Assembly: GCF_900184265.1 (NCBI RefSeq)
Contig: NZ_FXXA01000002.1
Location: 3,393,983 to 3,457,982, forward strand
DNA from: Eggerthella timonensis
GTDB taxonomy: Bacteria; Actinomycetota; Coriobacteriia; Coriobacteriales; Eggerthellaceae
DNA: 64,000 nucleotides
Direction of reading: 5' to 3'
Position numbers and translations under genes: made by a program. Below the pieces are notes generated by a model, which did no database searches, had not been told where the DNA came from, and saw nothing but the letters and a program-made list of their open reading frames with translations. Shown piece by piece: positions 35,007 to 45,229 of the stretch (positions are counted from its first letter, which is position 1; each line of letters starts with the position of its first letter).

Positions 35007-36265
35007 GAGCGATAGTCTCCGTTGATCGTGATGTATTCGTGCGTGAAGTCGCACGTCCAAACCGTGGTTTCAGCCTCGCCCGCGCCGAGGTCGACGTCGA
35101 TGACGATCTCGGGCTGCTCGAAGCGGCGCAGCGCCTCGTCCTCGTCGAACGCTTGCGCGAGCCCGCCTCGGCACACGGGCAGGCCCATGATGTCGATGGA
35201 CGCGTCTTCCTGCCTGAACGACGCTCCCGACTTGCCGATGGCCATGGCGATGCGGCCCCAGTTCGCGTCGTGGCCGCAGATGGCCGTCTTCACGAGCGGC
35301 GAGTTCGCCACGGCGCGGGCCGCGAGGTCGGCGTCCGCGTCGTCGGCCGCGCCGGTCAGGTGCACGGTGACGAGGCGCGAGGCCCCTTCCCCGTCGGCCG
35401 CCATCATGCGCGCGAGCGTCTCGCAGACGCTCGTCAGCGCGGCCTCGAAGCGGGCGAAGGCCGGCCCGTCCGGATCGAACGCGCCCGCGCCCGCCGGCGC
35501 CGCGTCACCGCTGGCGAAGAGGAAGCAGGAGTCGTTCGTGGACGTGTCGGAATCCACCGTCACCTTGTTGAAGCTGCAACCCACGGCGCGCACGAGAGCC
35601 TCGTGCAGCGCGTTCGGAGCAACCGGCGCGTCGGTGGTGAGGACGGAGATCATCGTGGCCATGCTCGGCATGATCATGCCCGAGCCCTTGGCCATGCCGC
35701 CCACCGTGAACGTGCAGCCGTCGTAGCCGATGCCGTCGCCCGAAAACGTGACGGCGGCCTCCTTCGGGCACGTGTCGGTGGTCATGATGGCGCGCGCCGC
35801 ATCGGCGCCGCCGTCGGCCGACAGCAGCGACACCGCCGCCGGCAGGCCGGTTCCGAAGGGGGCGAGGGGCAGCTGCACCCCGATGACGCCCGTCGATGCG
35901 ACGAGCACCTCGGATGCGGGGCAGCCCACCGCGTCTCCTGCGATGCGCGCCGTCTCGCGCGCGGCCTCGAGCCCGGGCTCTCCCGTGGCAGCGTTCGCGT
36001 TGCCCGAGTTCACCACCACGGCGCGCGCGGTGCCGTAGCCTACGCCCTCGAGATGCTCGCGCGACACGGTGACGGGCGCCGAGCAGAACACGTTCTGGGT
36101 GAACACGGCCGCGCACGCGCACGGCTCGTCGGCGACCACGAGCGCGAGGTCGCGGCGCTCGGGATCCTTGCGGAAACCCGCGTGCACGCCGGCAGCGCGG
36201 AACCCGCGCGCCGCCGTCACGCCGCCACGGGCGGGATGCATTGCAGCGATCTGTTGGTCGGTCAT
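35003..36265 (-). CDS. argJ: bifunctional glutamate N-acetyltransferase / ornithine acetyltransferase
   Basis: The 420-residue Ntn-type enzyme recycles the acetyl group from acetylornithine to glutamate. It cleaves itself before the nucleophilic Thr in the motif GSGMIMPSMATMI, which is present intact. Other family segments are VFTQNVFCSAPV, VVNSGNANAATG and CGHDANWGRIAMAIGKSG. With argJ present no argE is needed. It is coupled to argB and lies 36 bp behind argC. Confidence 0.96.
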   Translation of the reverse strand: MTDQQIAAMHPARGGVTAARGFRAAGVHAGFRKDPERRDLALVVADEPCACAAVFTQNVFCSAPVTVSREHLEGVGYGTARAVVVNSGNANAATGEPGLEAARETARIAGDAVGCPASEVLVASTGVIGVQLPLAPFGTGLPAAVSLLSADGGADAARAIMTTDTCPKEAAVTFSGDGIGYDGCTFTVGGMAKGSGMIMPSMATMISVLTTDAPVAPNALHEALVRAVGCSFNKVTVDSDTSTNDSCFLFASGDAAPAGAGAFDPDGPAFARFEAALTSVCETLARMMAADGEGASRLVTVHLTGAADDADADLAARAVANSPLVKTAICGHDANWGRIAMAIGKSGASFRQEDASIDIMGLPVCRGGLAQAFDEDEALRRFEQPEIVIDVDLGAGEAETTVWTCDFTHEYITINGDYRS

Positions 36266-36301
36266 AGCGGCTTCTTTCTCGTTGCGGGCGGATGCGGCCT
36301 T

Positions 36302-37366
36302 CTACACCGGGACGGAGATCGGCTCGAGCCCGCGGGTCTGAGGCAGGCCCAGCACCGCGTTCGCGCACTGCACGGCCTGGCTGGCCGCGCCTTTGCCCAG
36401 GTTGTCGATCGCGCCCACGGCCACGAGCATGCGGGCCGTCGCGTTGACGGCGAGGCCCACGTGCGCGTAGTTCGTGCCCACAACCGACGACGTCTTCGGC
36501 ATGGTGCCGGACGGCAGCACGTGCACGAACGGGTCGCCCTCGTAGAACCGCCGGTACAGCTCGACGATCCCCCCCGCGTCGGCGGGCGCTTCGGGCGCGA
36601 GCGGCAGGTTCACGGTGGACAGCAGGCCGCGATTGAGCGGCGCGAGGTGCGGGGTGAACACGAGGCGTCCCTCGAGGCCGAGGATCTGCTCGATCTCGGG
36701 CGTATGGCGGTGGGTGGCCACGCCGTACGCCTCGAGGTTCTCGTCGGCGAAGCAGAAATGCGTGCGCGCCGAGGCCTTCTTGCCGGCGCCCGTGACGCCC
36801 GAGATGGCGTCGACGACCACGGCGGCGTCGGATCGCACGAGCCCGGCGCGGACGGCCGGCGCCGCGGCGAGCGAGGTTGCCGTAGGATAGCAGCCGGCGC
36901 AGGCGACGAGCACGCCCTCGCCCGCCGCGCGGGCGGCCGCGACGCGTTCGAGGTCGTCGGGAAACAGCTCGGGCAGGCCGAAGGCGGCGCGTTCGAGCAG
37001 GCCCGTGGCCGTGTGCGGCGTGGCGTACCAACGCTCGTAGACGGCGGGGTCCTTCAGGCGGAAGTCGGCCGACAGATCGACGACCGTCGCGCCGCGCGCG
37101 ACGAGCTTCGGCGCCATCGCGAGCGCTGCGGTGTGCGGCACGGCGAGGAACACGAGGTCGCACGCATCGAGCGCAGGATCGTCGTGCGTGGCGAAGGCCA
37201 GGTCGGTGGCTCCGATGAAGCCGGGGTACTCCGCGGCCACGGGCGTGCCAGCCAGCTCGTTGGAGGTGACCACCTTGAGATCGAGGTCGGGATGGCGCAA
37301 CGCGAGCCTGGTCAGCTCGATGCCGGCGAAGCCGGCCGCTCCAACGATGCCTGTCGTGATCGCCAT
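36302..37366 (-). CDS. argC: N-acetyl-gamma-glutamyl-phosphate reductase
   Basis: The 354-residue NADPH-dependent enzyme makes N-acetylglutamate semialdehyde. It starts with the Rossmann motif GIVGAAGFAGIELTRL, has the catalytic Cys in VACAGCYPTATSL and the segments ISGVTGAGKKAS and VFTPHLAPLNRGLL. ATG 37366 follows AAGGGG. It heads the arg cluster, transcribed leftward, and has a candidate ArgR dyad 68 bp before its start. Confidence 0.96.
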   Translation of the reverse strand: MAITTGIVGAAGFAGIELTRLALRHPDLDLKVVTSNELAGTPVAAEYPGFIGATDLAFATHDDPALDACDLVFLAVPHTAALAMAPKLVARGATVVDLSADFRLKDPAVYERWYATPHTATGLLERAAFGLPELFPDDLERVAAARAAGEGVLVACAGCYPTATSLAAAPAVRAGLVRSDAAVVVDAISGVTGAGKKASARTHFCFADENLEAYGVATHRHTPEIEQILGLEGRLVFTPHLAPLNRGLLSTVNLPLAPEAPADAGGIVELYRRFYEGDPFVHVLPSGTMPKTSSVVGTNYAHVGLAVNATARMLVAVGAIDNLGKGAASQAVQCANAVLGLPQTRGLEPISVPV

Positions 37367-37433
37367 GTCGATCCCCTTCGTACCTGCCGTCCGCCGTGCG
37401 GACGCGACGTTCAAGCCGTTGCGTCGCCTCCGA

Positions 37434-37451
37434 TTTGTGCGTATGCACAAA
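37434..37451. promoter_or_regulatory. candidate ArgR operator before argC
   Basis: TTTGTGCGTATGCACAAA is a dyad with 7-bp arms around GTAT. Its core matches the dyad before argG in 12 of 14 positions. The location fits a repressor site over the argC promoter. Confidence 0.5.
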
Positions 37452-37535
37452 ACTGAGGCGCTTTGAGTGCTGCAACCCATCCTATGAAAGAACGGCGCGT
37501 TTGACAAGATTAGAGTGCAAATTGGCGGGTCGCTC

Positions 37536-37603
37536 GGGCGCATCGTCGCCTGAAAAACACGGAAACGGGCCCCTAAGCGTTTTTTTCAGGCGACGATGCG
37601 CCC
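37536..37603. repeat. 22-bp perfect inverted repeat, possible terminator
   Basis: Arms at 37536-37557 and 37582-37603 (GGGCGCATCGTCGCC ... with a run of A or T at the inner end) are perfect reverse complements with a 24-nt loop. It lies about 125 bp past the stop of the WbpM-type gene and before argC, so it could end that transcript or be a dispersed palindrome. Confidence 0.65.
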
Positions 37604-37652
37604 ACGGCAAGGGCGGCAGCACGCCCGCTCATCGTGGGGCTGGCGCCGAGGG

Positions 37653-37695
37653 GGATCCTTCGACTCGCTTCGCTTGCTCGGGATGACAGCGGAAG
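37653..37695. repeat. REP-like short repeat
   Basis: The stretch CCTTCGACTCGCTTCGC ... GGGATGACAG resembles a short palindromic sequence found dispersed in many bacterial genomes. Only one copy is in this window, so the call rests on general knowledge of such repeats. Confidence 0.35.
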
Positions 37696-37728
37696 CCTTC
37701 GGCGCGGCACGGTGAGCGGCCCCGCCGC

Positions 37729-39588
<1,860 letters not shown>

Positions 39589-39726
39589 AATCGGGCCTCG
39601 TCTTCGAATAGGGCAGCGAAACGATATGGATTTGCCGACATGTCGACATGCTCGGCGACCAAAGCGGTATTGTATACAAAGTAACGCACGATTGCACAGG
39701 ACACGCGAAGTTCAGGAGCTTGCTAC

Positions 39727-41010
39727 ATGAATAAAACAGCCGCAACCGGGCAGGCGCAGCCCGCACGCGAAAGCAACATCAACGCCATCGTCAGCTACTT
39801 CGAGAGCGGCATCAAGCCTTACGGAGGCCCGGGCGAACTGGGCATCGAGCTGGAGCAGATCATCGTGCACGACGACCTGAGCCCCGTCTCCTACAGCGGA
39901 GAGCACGGCGTTGCGTGGGTGCTGCGCCAGCTCGAGGCCGACTACCCGCGCACCACCACCGACGAGCACGGCGACCTCTTGGGCGTCGCCCGTCAAAGCG
40001 AGGCCGTCACCATCGAGCCCGCGGCGCAGATCGAGCTGTCCGCAGGCCCGTTCGCCGACCTCGCCTGCGCGCGCGACGCGTTCGACGGGTTCGTGCAGCG
40101 CCTTGCCTCCATCCTCGAACCCGTGGGCGAGAAGGCGCTGCCGGTAGGCTACCATCCCACGGCCACGGCGCGCTCGCTCGAGCTCATCCCGAAGCGCCGG
40201 TACCAGTTCATGAACCTCTACCTGGGCGAACGCGACGCATACGGCCCCTGCATGATGCGCGGCAGCGCGTCGACGCAGGTGTCCATCGACTACACGAGCA
40301 CGGCCGACTGCCTGCGCAAGCTGCGGCTGGCGTTCGCCCTCGTGCCGATGCTCTCGCTCATGTGCGACAACACGCCTGTGTTCGAGGGCAAGCCGCGCAA
40401 GCATCAGCTGGTGCGCACGGACATCTGGCAGCACGTGGACAACGACCGCTGCGGCCTCGTCCCCGACGTGCTGGACCCTTCGTTCGACCTGCGCCGCTAC
40501 GCGGAGTACATCCTCGACACCGTGGCCATCCTCATCCCCTGCCACAAGGAGCAGTGGTGCTACTCCGACCGCACGTTCGGCGACATCTACGCCACGCGCA
40601 CGATGACGCGCGCCGAAGTGGAGCATGCGGTGTCCATGTTCTTCACGGACGTGCGCCTGAAGACCTACATCGAGATCCGGCCGGCCGACGCCATGCCCAT
40701 CCCCTACGTCATCGCCTATGCGGCGCTCGTCAAGGGGCTGTTCTACGCTGCGGAAAGCCTCGATGCGCTCGACGAGCTGTTCGCCGACGTGCGGCGCGCC
40801 GACTACCTGGCCGCTCAGAGCGACCTCATGGCGCGCGGCTACGAGGCCGAGGTGTACGGCAAGCCGGTGGCCGAGCTGTGCGACCGCGTCGTCGAGATCG
40901 CGCGACGCGGGCTGGCCGACGACGAGCGAAGCTTTCTGGAGCCGCTCGCCGACCTCGTCGCGCGCCGCGTCACGCTGGCCGACCTCGCGGAGCGAGGCGA
41001 GCAAGCGTGA
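39727..41010 (+). CDS. gshA: glutamate-cysteine ligase (GCS2/plant-type class)
   Basis: The 427-residue enzyme would join glutamate and cysteine with ATP. The segments GGPGELGIELEQIIVHDD (substrate and metal binding), SAGPFADL, RYQFMNLYL and MMRGSASTQVSIDYTS fit the GCS2 superfamily. YIEIRPADAMPIPYVIAYAALVKG is the usual C-terminal region. AGGAG precedes the ATG. No gshB follows; instead a FKBP-like gene overlaps its stop. gamma-Glutamylcysteine alone may be the product used. The reaction is well supported by motifs but could be a related gamma-glutamyl ligase. Confidence 0.78.
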   Translation: MNKTAATGQAQPARESNINAIVSYFESGIKPYGGPGELGIELEQIIVHDDLSPVSYSGEHGVAWVLRQLEADYPRTTTDEHGDLLGVARQSEAVTIEPAAQIELSAGPFADLACARDAFDGFVQRLASILEPVGEKALPVGYHPTATARSLELIPKRRYQFMNLYLGERDAYGPCMMRGSASTQVSIDYTSTADCLRKLRLAFALVPMLSLMCDNTPVFEGKPRKHQLVRTDIWQHVDNDRCGLVPDVLDPSFDLRRYAEYILDTVAILIPCHKEQWCYSDRTFGDIYATRTMTRAEVEHAVSMFFTDVRLKTYIEIRPADAMPIPYVIAYAALVKGLFYAAESLDALDELFADVRRADYLAAQSDLMARGYEAEVYGKPVAELCDRVVEIARRGLADDERSFLEPLADLVARRVTLADLAERGEQA

Positions 41011-41441
41011 GCAACGAGAACCGCATGGTGAAGGTGGCCTATCGCGGCTACTTCGACGACGGCGCCACGTTCATCGAGCAGATCGAGCAGCCCATCGAGT
41101 TCCCCTGCGTGGAAGGATGGATGCCGCCGGTGTTCATCGAGACGGTGCGGGACATGGCGGTTGGCGAGACGCGCTGCGCGCACGTGGGCGCGAACGAGGC
41201 ATGGGAAGAGCACACCGACGAACGCGTGATCCGGGTGGAGCGCGCGAAGATACCCGCAAGCGTCAAGCTCGTGGTGGGCGAGCTGGTCAACCTGGAGCAG
41301 CCCGACGGGCAGACGTTCCCCGCGCGCCTCGTCGAGCTCGACGACGAGCTTGCCGTGTTCGACATGAACGACGAGGCCATCGCCAAGGCGCTCAACTTCG
41401 AGATCACGCTGCTCGACGTGTACGACCTGCCGGATCGCTAG
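41007..41441 (+). CDS. FKBP/SlyD-like peptidyl-prolyl isomerase-type protein
   Basis: The 144-residue protein starts at GTG 41007, overlapping the gshA stop as GTGA. It shows the SlyD layout in weakened form: VKVAYRGYFDDGATFIEQ, then a chaperone-like insert, then FDMNDEAIAKALNFEITLLDVYDL. Compared with the next FKBP gene, the active-site aromatic residues and the PGFD motif are replaced (EGWMPPVFIETV), so isomerase activity is doubtful. A dedicated chaperone for the ligase is a possible reading of the coupling. Confidence 0.72.
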   Translation: MSNENRMVKVAYRGYFDDGATFIEQIEQPIEFPCVEGWMPPVFIETVRDMAVGETRCAHVGANEAWEEHTDERVIRVERAKIPASVKLVVGELVNLEQPDGQTFPARLVELDDELAVFDMNDEAIAKALNFEITLLDVYDLPDR

Positions 41442-41667
41442 CCCGGTGCCGGCGGGCGCACGGCGCGGTGGCGCGGCGGGCGGGCGCGGGCGATGAGGGC
41501 ACGCCCATGGCGCGGTGGCTCATAGGCAGCGCCCAATGATGCAAGCGGGCGGTGCAGCAGGGGTTACGGACTTATGGCGACTTGGAGCAAGTTTGCCGCG
41601 CGATCCGGAAAGCCCGAGACCCTCGGGTAGACTGTGGGGCATTGCATTCTCTCGAAAGGAGCTCTTC

Positions 41668-42096
41668 ATGAGCAACGAAGGCAAGAAGGTCAAGGTCCAC
41701 TACACGGGCACGCTCGATGATGGCTCGAAGTTCGACTCCTCGGTCGACCGCGGCGAGCCCATCGAGTTCACCTGCATGGCCGGCCAGATGATCCCCGGGT
41801 TCGACACGGCCGTGAAGGACATGGCCCAGGGCGACACGAAGAACGTGCACATCCCCGCCGCCGAGGCGTACGGCGAGCGCGACGAGGCCATGGTGCAGCA
41901 GGTTCCCGTCGACCAGATCCCGAACGGCGACCAGCTTCCCGTCGGTCAGACGGTGTACATGATGGGCCCGGGCGGCCAGCCCTTCCCCGTGTTCGTGCGC
42001 TCCATCGAGGACGGCATCGCAACGTTCGACATGAACCACGAGCTGGCGGGCAAGGACCTCAACTTCGAGATCACGCTCGTCGAGGTCGCCGACTAA
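41668..42096 (+). CDS. FKBP-type peptidyl-prolyl isomerase (SlyD-like)
   Basis: The 142-residue protein has the FKBP core: KVHYTGTLDDGSKFDSS, a chaperone insert-in-flap (AEAYGERDEAMVQQVPVDQIP) and FDMNHELAGKDLNFEITLVEV. The PPIase residues MIPGFDTAV are intact, unlike in its upstream neighbour. The His-rich metal tail of E. coli SlyD is absent. AAAGGAG precedes ATG 41668. It probably assists protein folding in the cytosol. Confidence 0.92.
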   Translation: MSNEGKKVKVHYTGTLDDGSKFDSSVDRGEPIEFTCMAGQMIPGFDTAVKDMAQGDTKNVHIPAAEAYGERDEAMVQQVPVDQIPNGDQLPVGQTVYMMGPGGQPFPVFVRSIEDGIATFDMNHELAGKDLNFEITLVEVAD

Positions 42097-42103
42097 CGTC
42101 GAC

Positions 42104-42152
42104 CGATCATCGGTTTTTCTCGGGAAGAGGCGCCTGCGGGCGCCTCTTCCCG
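42104..42152 (+). terminator. double terminator behind the FKBP gene
   Basis: A small hairpin CCGATCATCGG is followed by TTTTT (about 42104-42119). Next to it CGGGAAGAGGCGCC and GGCGCCTCTTCCCG (42121-42152) form a perfect 14-bp stem followed by TTTG. Confidence 0.85.
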
Positions 42153-42192
42153 TTTGCCCGTCACCGCGCGGACGCGATCCGTTGCCCGTCGC

Positions 42193-43029
42193 TCAGCCCT
42201 TCCCCAGGCGATCGGCCACGTCGAGCAAACGCGACCAAAGCGCCTGCCGGCTTTGTCCGTTGAGCCGCGCGACGCATGCTGCGAGCCGATCGCGGTAGTC
42301 GCGCGCGAACAGGTCGGGCTCGACGAGCCCGTACGCATTCGCCTGACGCAGCCGCTCGTCGGCCGCCGATCGCGGCTCAGCAGGCTTCGTCCCCGCCCCC
42401 GAAGGCGCGCGGGCATCGTCCCCATCGGGCGCCCCTTCCTCCACCAAACGGCGCGCCTTCTCTTCGGCTTGGCGTGCGCTGACGCGCTCGTACTCGAACC
42501 CGAGGTACGTCATCTCCCAAAACGCCGAGGCCAGCACGAGGTAGCGTTCCCGGCAGCACCACGAGCCGCCGAGCCATACCCGGCAAGCGAGCGTCCGCTC
42601 CCACGGCTCGAGCGTATAGGGGCGGGGTGCGGGCCCCTCGCCTTCCCCGGCGGCCGCGTCTCCGCGCACGACCGCTTGGCGCGCACGAGGCACGTCGTCG
42701 AGCGAGACGAGCGCAGCGGATACGCGCCGCTCGATCAGCCCGCTGCGCGCGTGCAGCACGAACGACTCGTCCGGCAACAGCAGGCTTCCGCGTGCGCGCT
42801 TCTTGTCGAGCGGCAAGCCGCGCATCGTGGCGATCGTGGCCGTCAGGCGCTTCTCCGCCGCACGGCGCCGCTTCGCAGGAAGCGCGCCCCAGTCGCCCGC
42901 GCGCGCCGCATGATCCTCGACAATGGCGCGAACGAGCAGCTTCTCGTCGCAGCAGCGCAACAGCATCTGCAGCGAGGGGATCTGCTTGACGTCGAGCGCC
43001 TCGCGTTCCCAAGCGCTACCATCCGACAT
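42193..43029 (-). CDS. unknown protein, 278 residues
   Basis: I do not recognise this protein. It is soluble, Arg/Ala-rich and has no signal peptide. Visible features are a conserved-looking opening ALDVKQIPSLQMLLRCCDEKLLVRAIVEDHAA, an aromatic patch (ACRVWLGGSWCCRERYLVLASAFWEMTYLGFEYERV), a disordered Pro/Ala/Asp stretch and a C-terminal helix (RDRLAACVARLNGQSRQALWSRLLDV). It might belong to a DUF6557-like group but I cannot confirm that. GGAGGAGG precedes ATG 43029. A small gene overlaps its start by 14 bp, so they form one unit. Confidence 0.55.
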   Translation of the reverse strand: MSDGSAWEREALDVKQIPSLQMLLRCCDEKLLVRAIVEDHAARAGDWGALPAKRRRAAEKRLTATIATMRGLPLDKKRARGSLLLPDESFVLHARSGLIERRVSAALVSLDDVPRARQAVVRGDAAAGEGEGPAPRPYTLEPWERTLACRVWLGGSWCCRERYLVLASAFWEMTYLGFEYERVSARQAEEKARRLVEEGAPDGDDARAPSGAGTKPAEPRSAADERLRQANAYGLVEPDLFARDYRDRLAACVARLNGQSRQALWSRLLDVADRLGKG

Positions 43030-43261
43030 GGCCGACCTCCTCCAACAGCGCGAGCGCGTCGGCGCACGGCATGACCGCAACGCAGCGCGCCGGGCATTCG
43101 GGCACCGCCGCAGCCGCGACCTCGTCGTCGAACAGGGGGATATCGGATGGCACCTCCTCCCCCGGCTCGTCCGACACGACGATGCGGCACAGGGGCAGCG
43201 TTTCGATGAGCACGAGCGATGCGGGATAGGCGCACGACGACCGTTGTCCGAATGCAGACAT
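43016..43261 (-). CDS. small unknown protein, 81 residues
   Basis: The frame from ATG 43261 (GAGGTG upstream) encodes a short protein with hydrophobic stretches, several cysteines and acidic patches (VVSDEPGEEVPSDIPLFDDEV). Its stop lies inside the next gene, which suggests coupled translation. No family is recognised. A start at 43276 is possible. It is likely a real gene because of the overlap and ribosome-binding site, but this is not certain. Confidence 0.45.
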   Translation of the reverse strand: MSAFGQRSSCAYPASLVLIETLPLCRIVVSDEPGEEVPSDIPLFDDEVAAAAVPECPARCVAVMPCADALALLEEVGHVGW

Positions 43262-43453
43262 GATGCAACACCTCATAACGATGTTCCAGGGCGTGGGGAG
43301 GATGCTCGATCCTGCAAGCGTGGTACGGACGGCGTGGAACACCGCTGTCATCTATGGGCTGCCCGGCTAAGGCGAGGATGCCGGTTCAGCGCTTGCACTG
43401 GCTCTTTTCGGTTGACGACAGTATATCACACTATACGAACATTTGTTTGTAAT

Positions 43454-44998
43454 TTATTCGAACAATCCAAGCAAATCGGTCAGCTCGTCGCGCGAGTGGA
43501 TGTCGAGCTTGCGATAGATGTGGCGGATATGGGTTTTTGCCGTGCCGTTCGCGATGAACAGCTCGCGCTCGATGGAGCCGACGGTCTTATGCTGCGCCAG
43601 CAACAGCAGCACCTCCTCCTCACGCGGCGAAAGCCCGTAGGTGCGCGCCAGTTCCTGGCACCGGTTCGCCAGCTCCTGCTTCTTCACGATGGCCCGGTCG
43701 CCCGCGTCGCCCTCTTCGCCCAAAAACGACACGCCCCAGCGGCTGGACAGCTCCTTCTCCGAGAACAGGATCATCGTGGCCGCCACCACGAGGATGACCA
43801 CGAGCGCGCTGACGACGGCCTGCGACCCGGCGAGCCCGAACGCCGGCGCGCCCAGCAGCTGCTCGGCCTGCCGTCCGAACAGGGTGAACAGCGCGCGAAC
43901 GCCGCGTTCGATACCGAACAGCCACACGGCCGACATACCGTAGCGGTAGCACAGGTTCGCCATGATGAGCATGATGAGGATGGAGAACGCCGTGTACGAG
44001 GCGCTCGTGCAGAAATCGGACGCGGCCTGCCCCAGCACGCCCACGTTCGGCAGGATGAGGAACGCCGCCACCATGAGCGGCAGCGCGATGCGGTAGATCA
44101 CGCCGAAGTCGAACTTGCCACCGCGCGCGATGACGCCCGCGAACACGATGCCGGCCACCGCCAGCGTGCCGAACGCCGAGTGCGGCCCGAACGTCGACTG
44201 GTACATCGACGACTCCTTCAGCCCGTACGCGAACGCGTAGATGGCCATGAGCAGCACGATCTTCCACGGGAACGAGAACCGCGACGGCTCGGCCCGCGGA
44301 AGCTCGTCGGGCGGCAGCGAGCGGAACCCGGCCGCGCAGGTGGTGAGCGACAGGATGGGCAGCACGAGCACGATGGCGCCGAGCCACGGCAGCAGCAGCC
44401 CGCGGCAGCCGTAGATGACGAGCGCGGCCACGATCATGGACGCCGAGTAGTACAGCGCCACGCGGAACGGGTTGAGGCAGCCGTACAGCTCCGACCACAG
44501 CAGGATGACGAGCGCGATGCCGAAGCCTCCCAGCAGCACGGCCGGCACGGCAAGCGCGTCGGCCCACCCTGGAACCCAGATCGACGCGAACATGCCGAGC
44601 GTTGACGCCGTGAGCGACAAGCCCGCGACGACGTACACCGAACGCTTCCCGAACAGCGGCCCGATGCGCTTCGCACAGGCGGCGCAGACGAACATCGTGG
44701 CGATCATCACGATGTCGAACGCGTCATGGCCTGCGACGGCGGCCGCAGGAAACTCGACGAACGAGCCCACGAACACAATTTCGATCCACGCGCGGTACAC
44801 GCCCAGCCCGAGGAAGAACAGCGGAATGGACGGCAACCATGGCAGCAGCGGCCCCGGAGGGCGCACGCCCGTCGCGCTCGCGTCCCCGTCGCGCTCCTCG
44901 GATGCGATATCTTCCTCTACCCTCTCATCGTTCACCATACTACGAAGCCGGCGCACAGCCTGCCGACACCCCCTCCCCAGCGTTTCGGTGGCCTCCAT
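43454..44998 (-). CDS. LuxR-type regulator with 12-helix membrane domain
   Basis: The 514-residue protein has a polar N-terminus of about 50 residues and about twelve membrane helices. From about 448 comes a LuxR/GerE DNA-binding domain, YGLSPREEEVLLLLAQHKTVGSIERELFIANGTAKTHIRHIYRKLDIHSRDEL. The arrangement is a one-component membrane-bound transcription factor, an abundant class in Eggerthella relatives. It is divergent from the exported FAD enzyme at 45230 and probably controls it in response to a substrate sensed at the membrane. The start at 44998 has no strong ribosome-binding site; ATG 44938 is an alternative. Confidence 0.88.
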   Translation of the reverse strand: MEATETLGRGCRQAVRRLRSMVNDERVEEDIASEERDGDASATGVRPPGPLLPWLPSIPLFFLGLGVYRAWIEIVFVGSFVEFPAAAVAGHDAFDIVMIATMFVCAACAKRIGPLFGKRSVYVVAGLSLTASTLGMFASIWVPGWADALAVPAVLLGGFGIALVILLWSELYGCLNPFRVALYYSASMIVAALVIYGCRGLLLPWLGAIVLVLPILSLTTCAAGFRSLPPDELPRAEPSRFSFPWKIVLLMAIYAFAYGLKESSMYQSTFGPHSAFGTLAVAGIVFAGVIARGGKFDFGVIYRIALPLMVAAFLILPNVGVLGQAASDFCTSASYTAFSILIMLIMANLCYRYGMSAVWLFGIERGVRALFTLFGRQAEQLLGAPAFGLAGSQAVVSALVVILVVAATMILFSEKELSSRWGVSFLGEEGDAGDRAIVKKQELANRCQELARTYGLSPREEEVLLLLAQHKTVGSIERELFIANGTAKTHIRHIYRKLDIHSRDELTDLLGLFE

Positions 44999-45229
44999 TG
45001 TAGCGAACCCGCCGTCCGATGCCCAGAGCGCTCAGTGCGACACGTGGGTGATTGCTCATCGTAATGCCTGATCATCAATGGGATGATGCCTAAGGATGAT
45101 GAAAATAACCCCGGTTTTCTGGCCCGTGGACGAACGACAAGCGCGCGGCGGCGGGCTATGGTGCGTTTCGAGGGGTTCGCCACCGCCGGGCGGGGCGAAC
45201 ACGAAGGACCGTCACGCTAGGAGGGCATC
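44999..45229. promoter_or_regulatory. divergent promoter region of the LuxR and flavoprotein genes
   Basis: 231 bp separate the two divergent genes. They contain short direct repeats around GATGATGCC and AGGATGATG (about 45080-45103). These are possible binding sites for the LuxR-type protein. No clear -10/-35 pair stands out. Confidence 0.35.

Larger units (their letters stand above)
37367..37728. other. intergenic region between argC and the WbpM-type gene
   Basis: The 362 bp contain the argC operator-like dyad, a 22-bp inverted repeat (37536-37603) and a REP-like stretch at about 37653-37695. No gene is supported. Confidence 0.6.
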
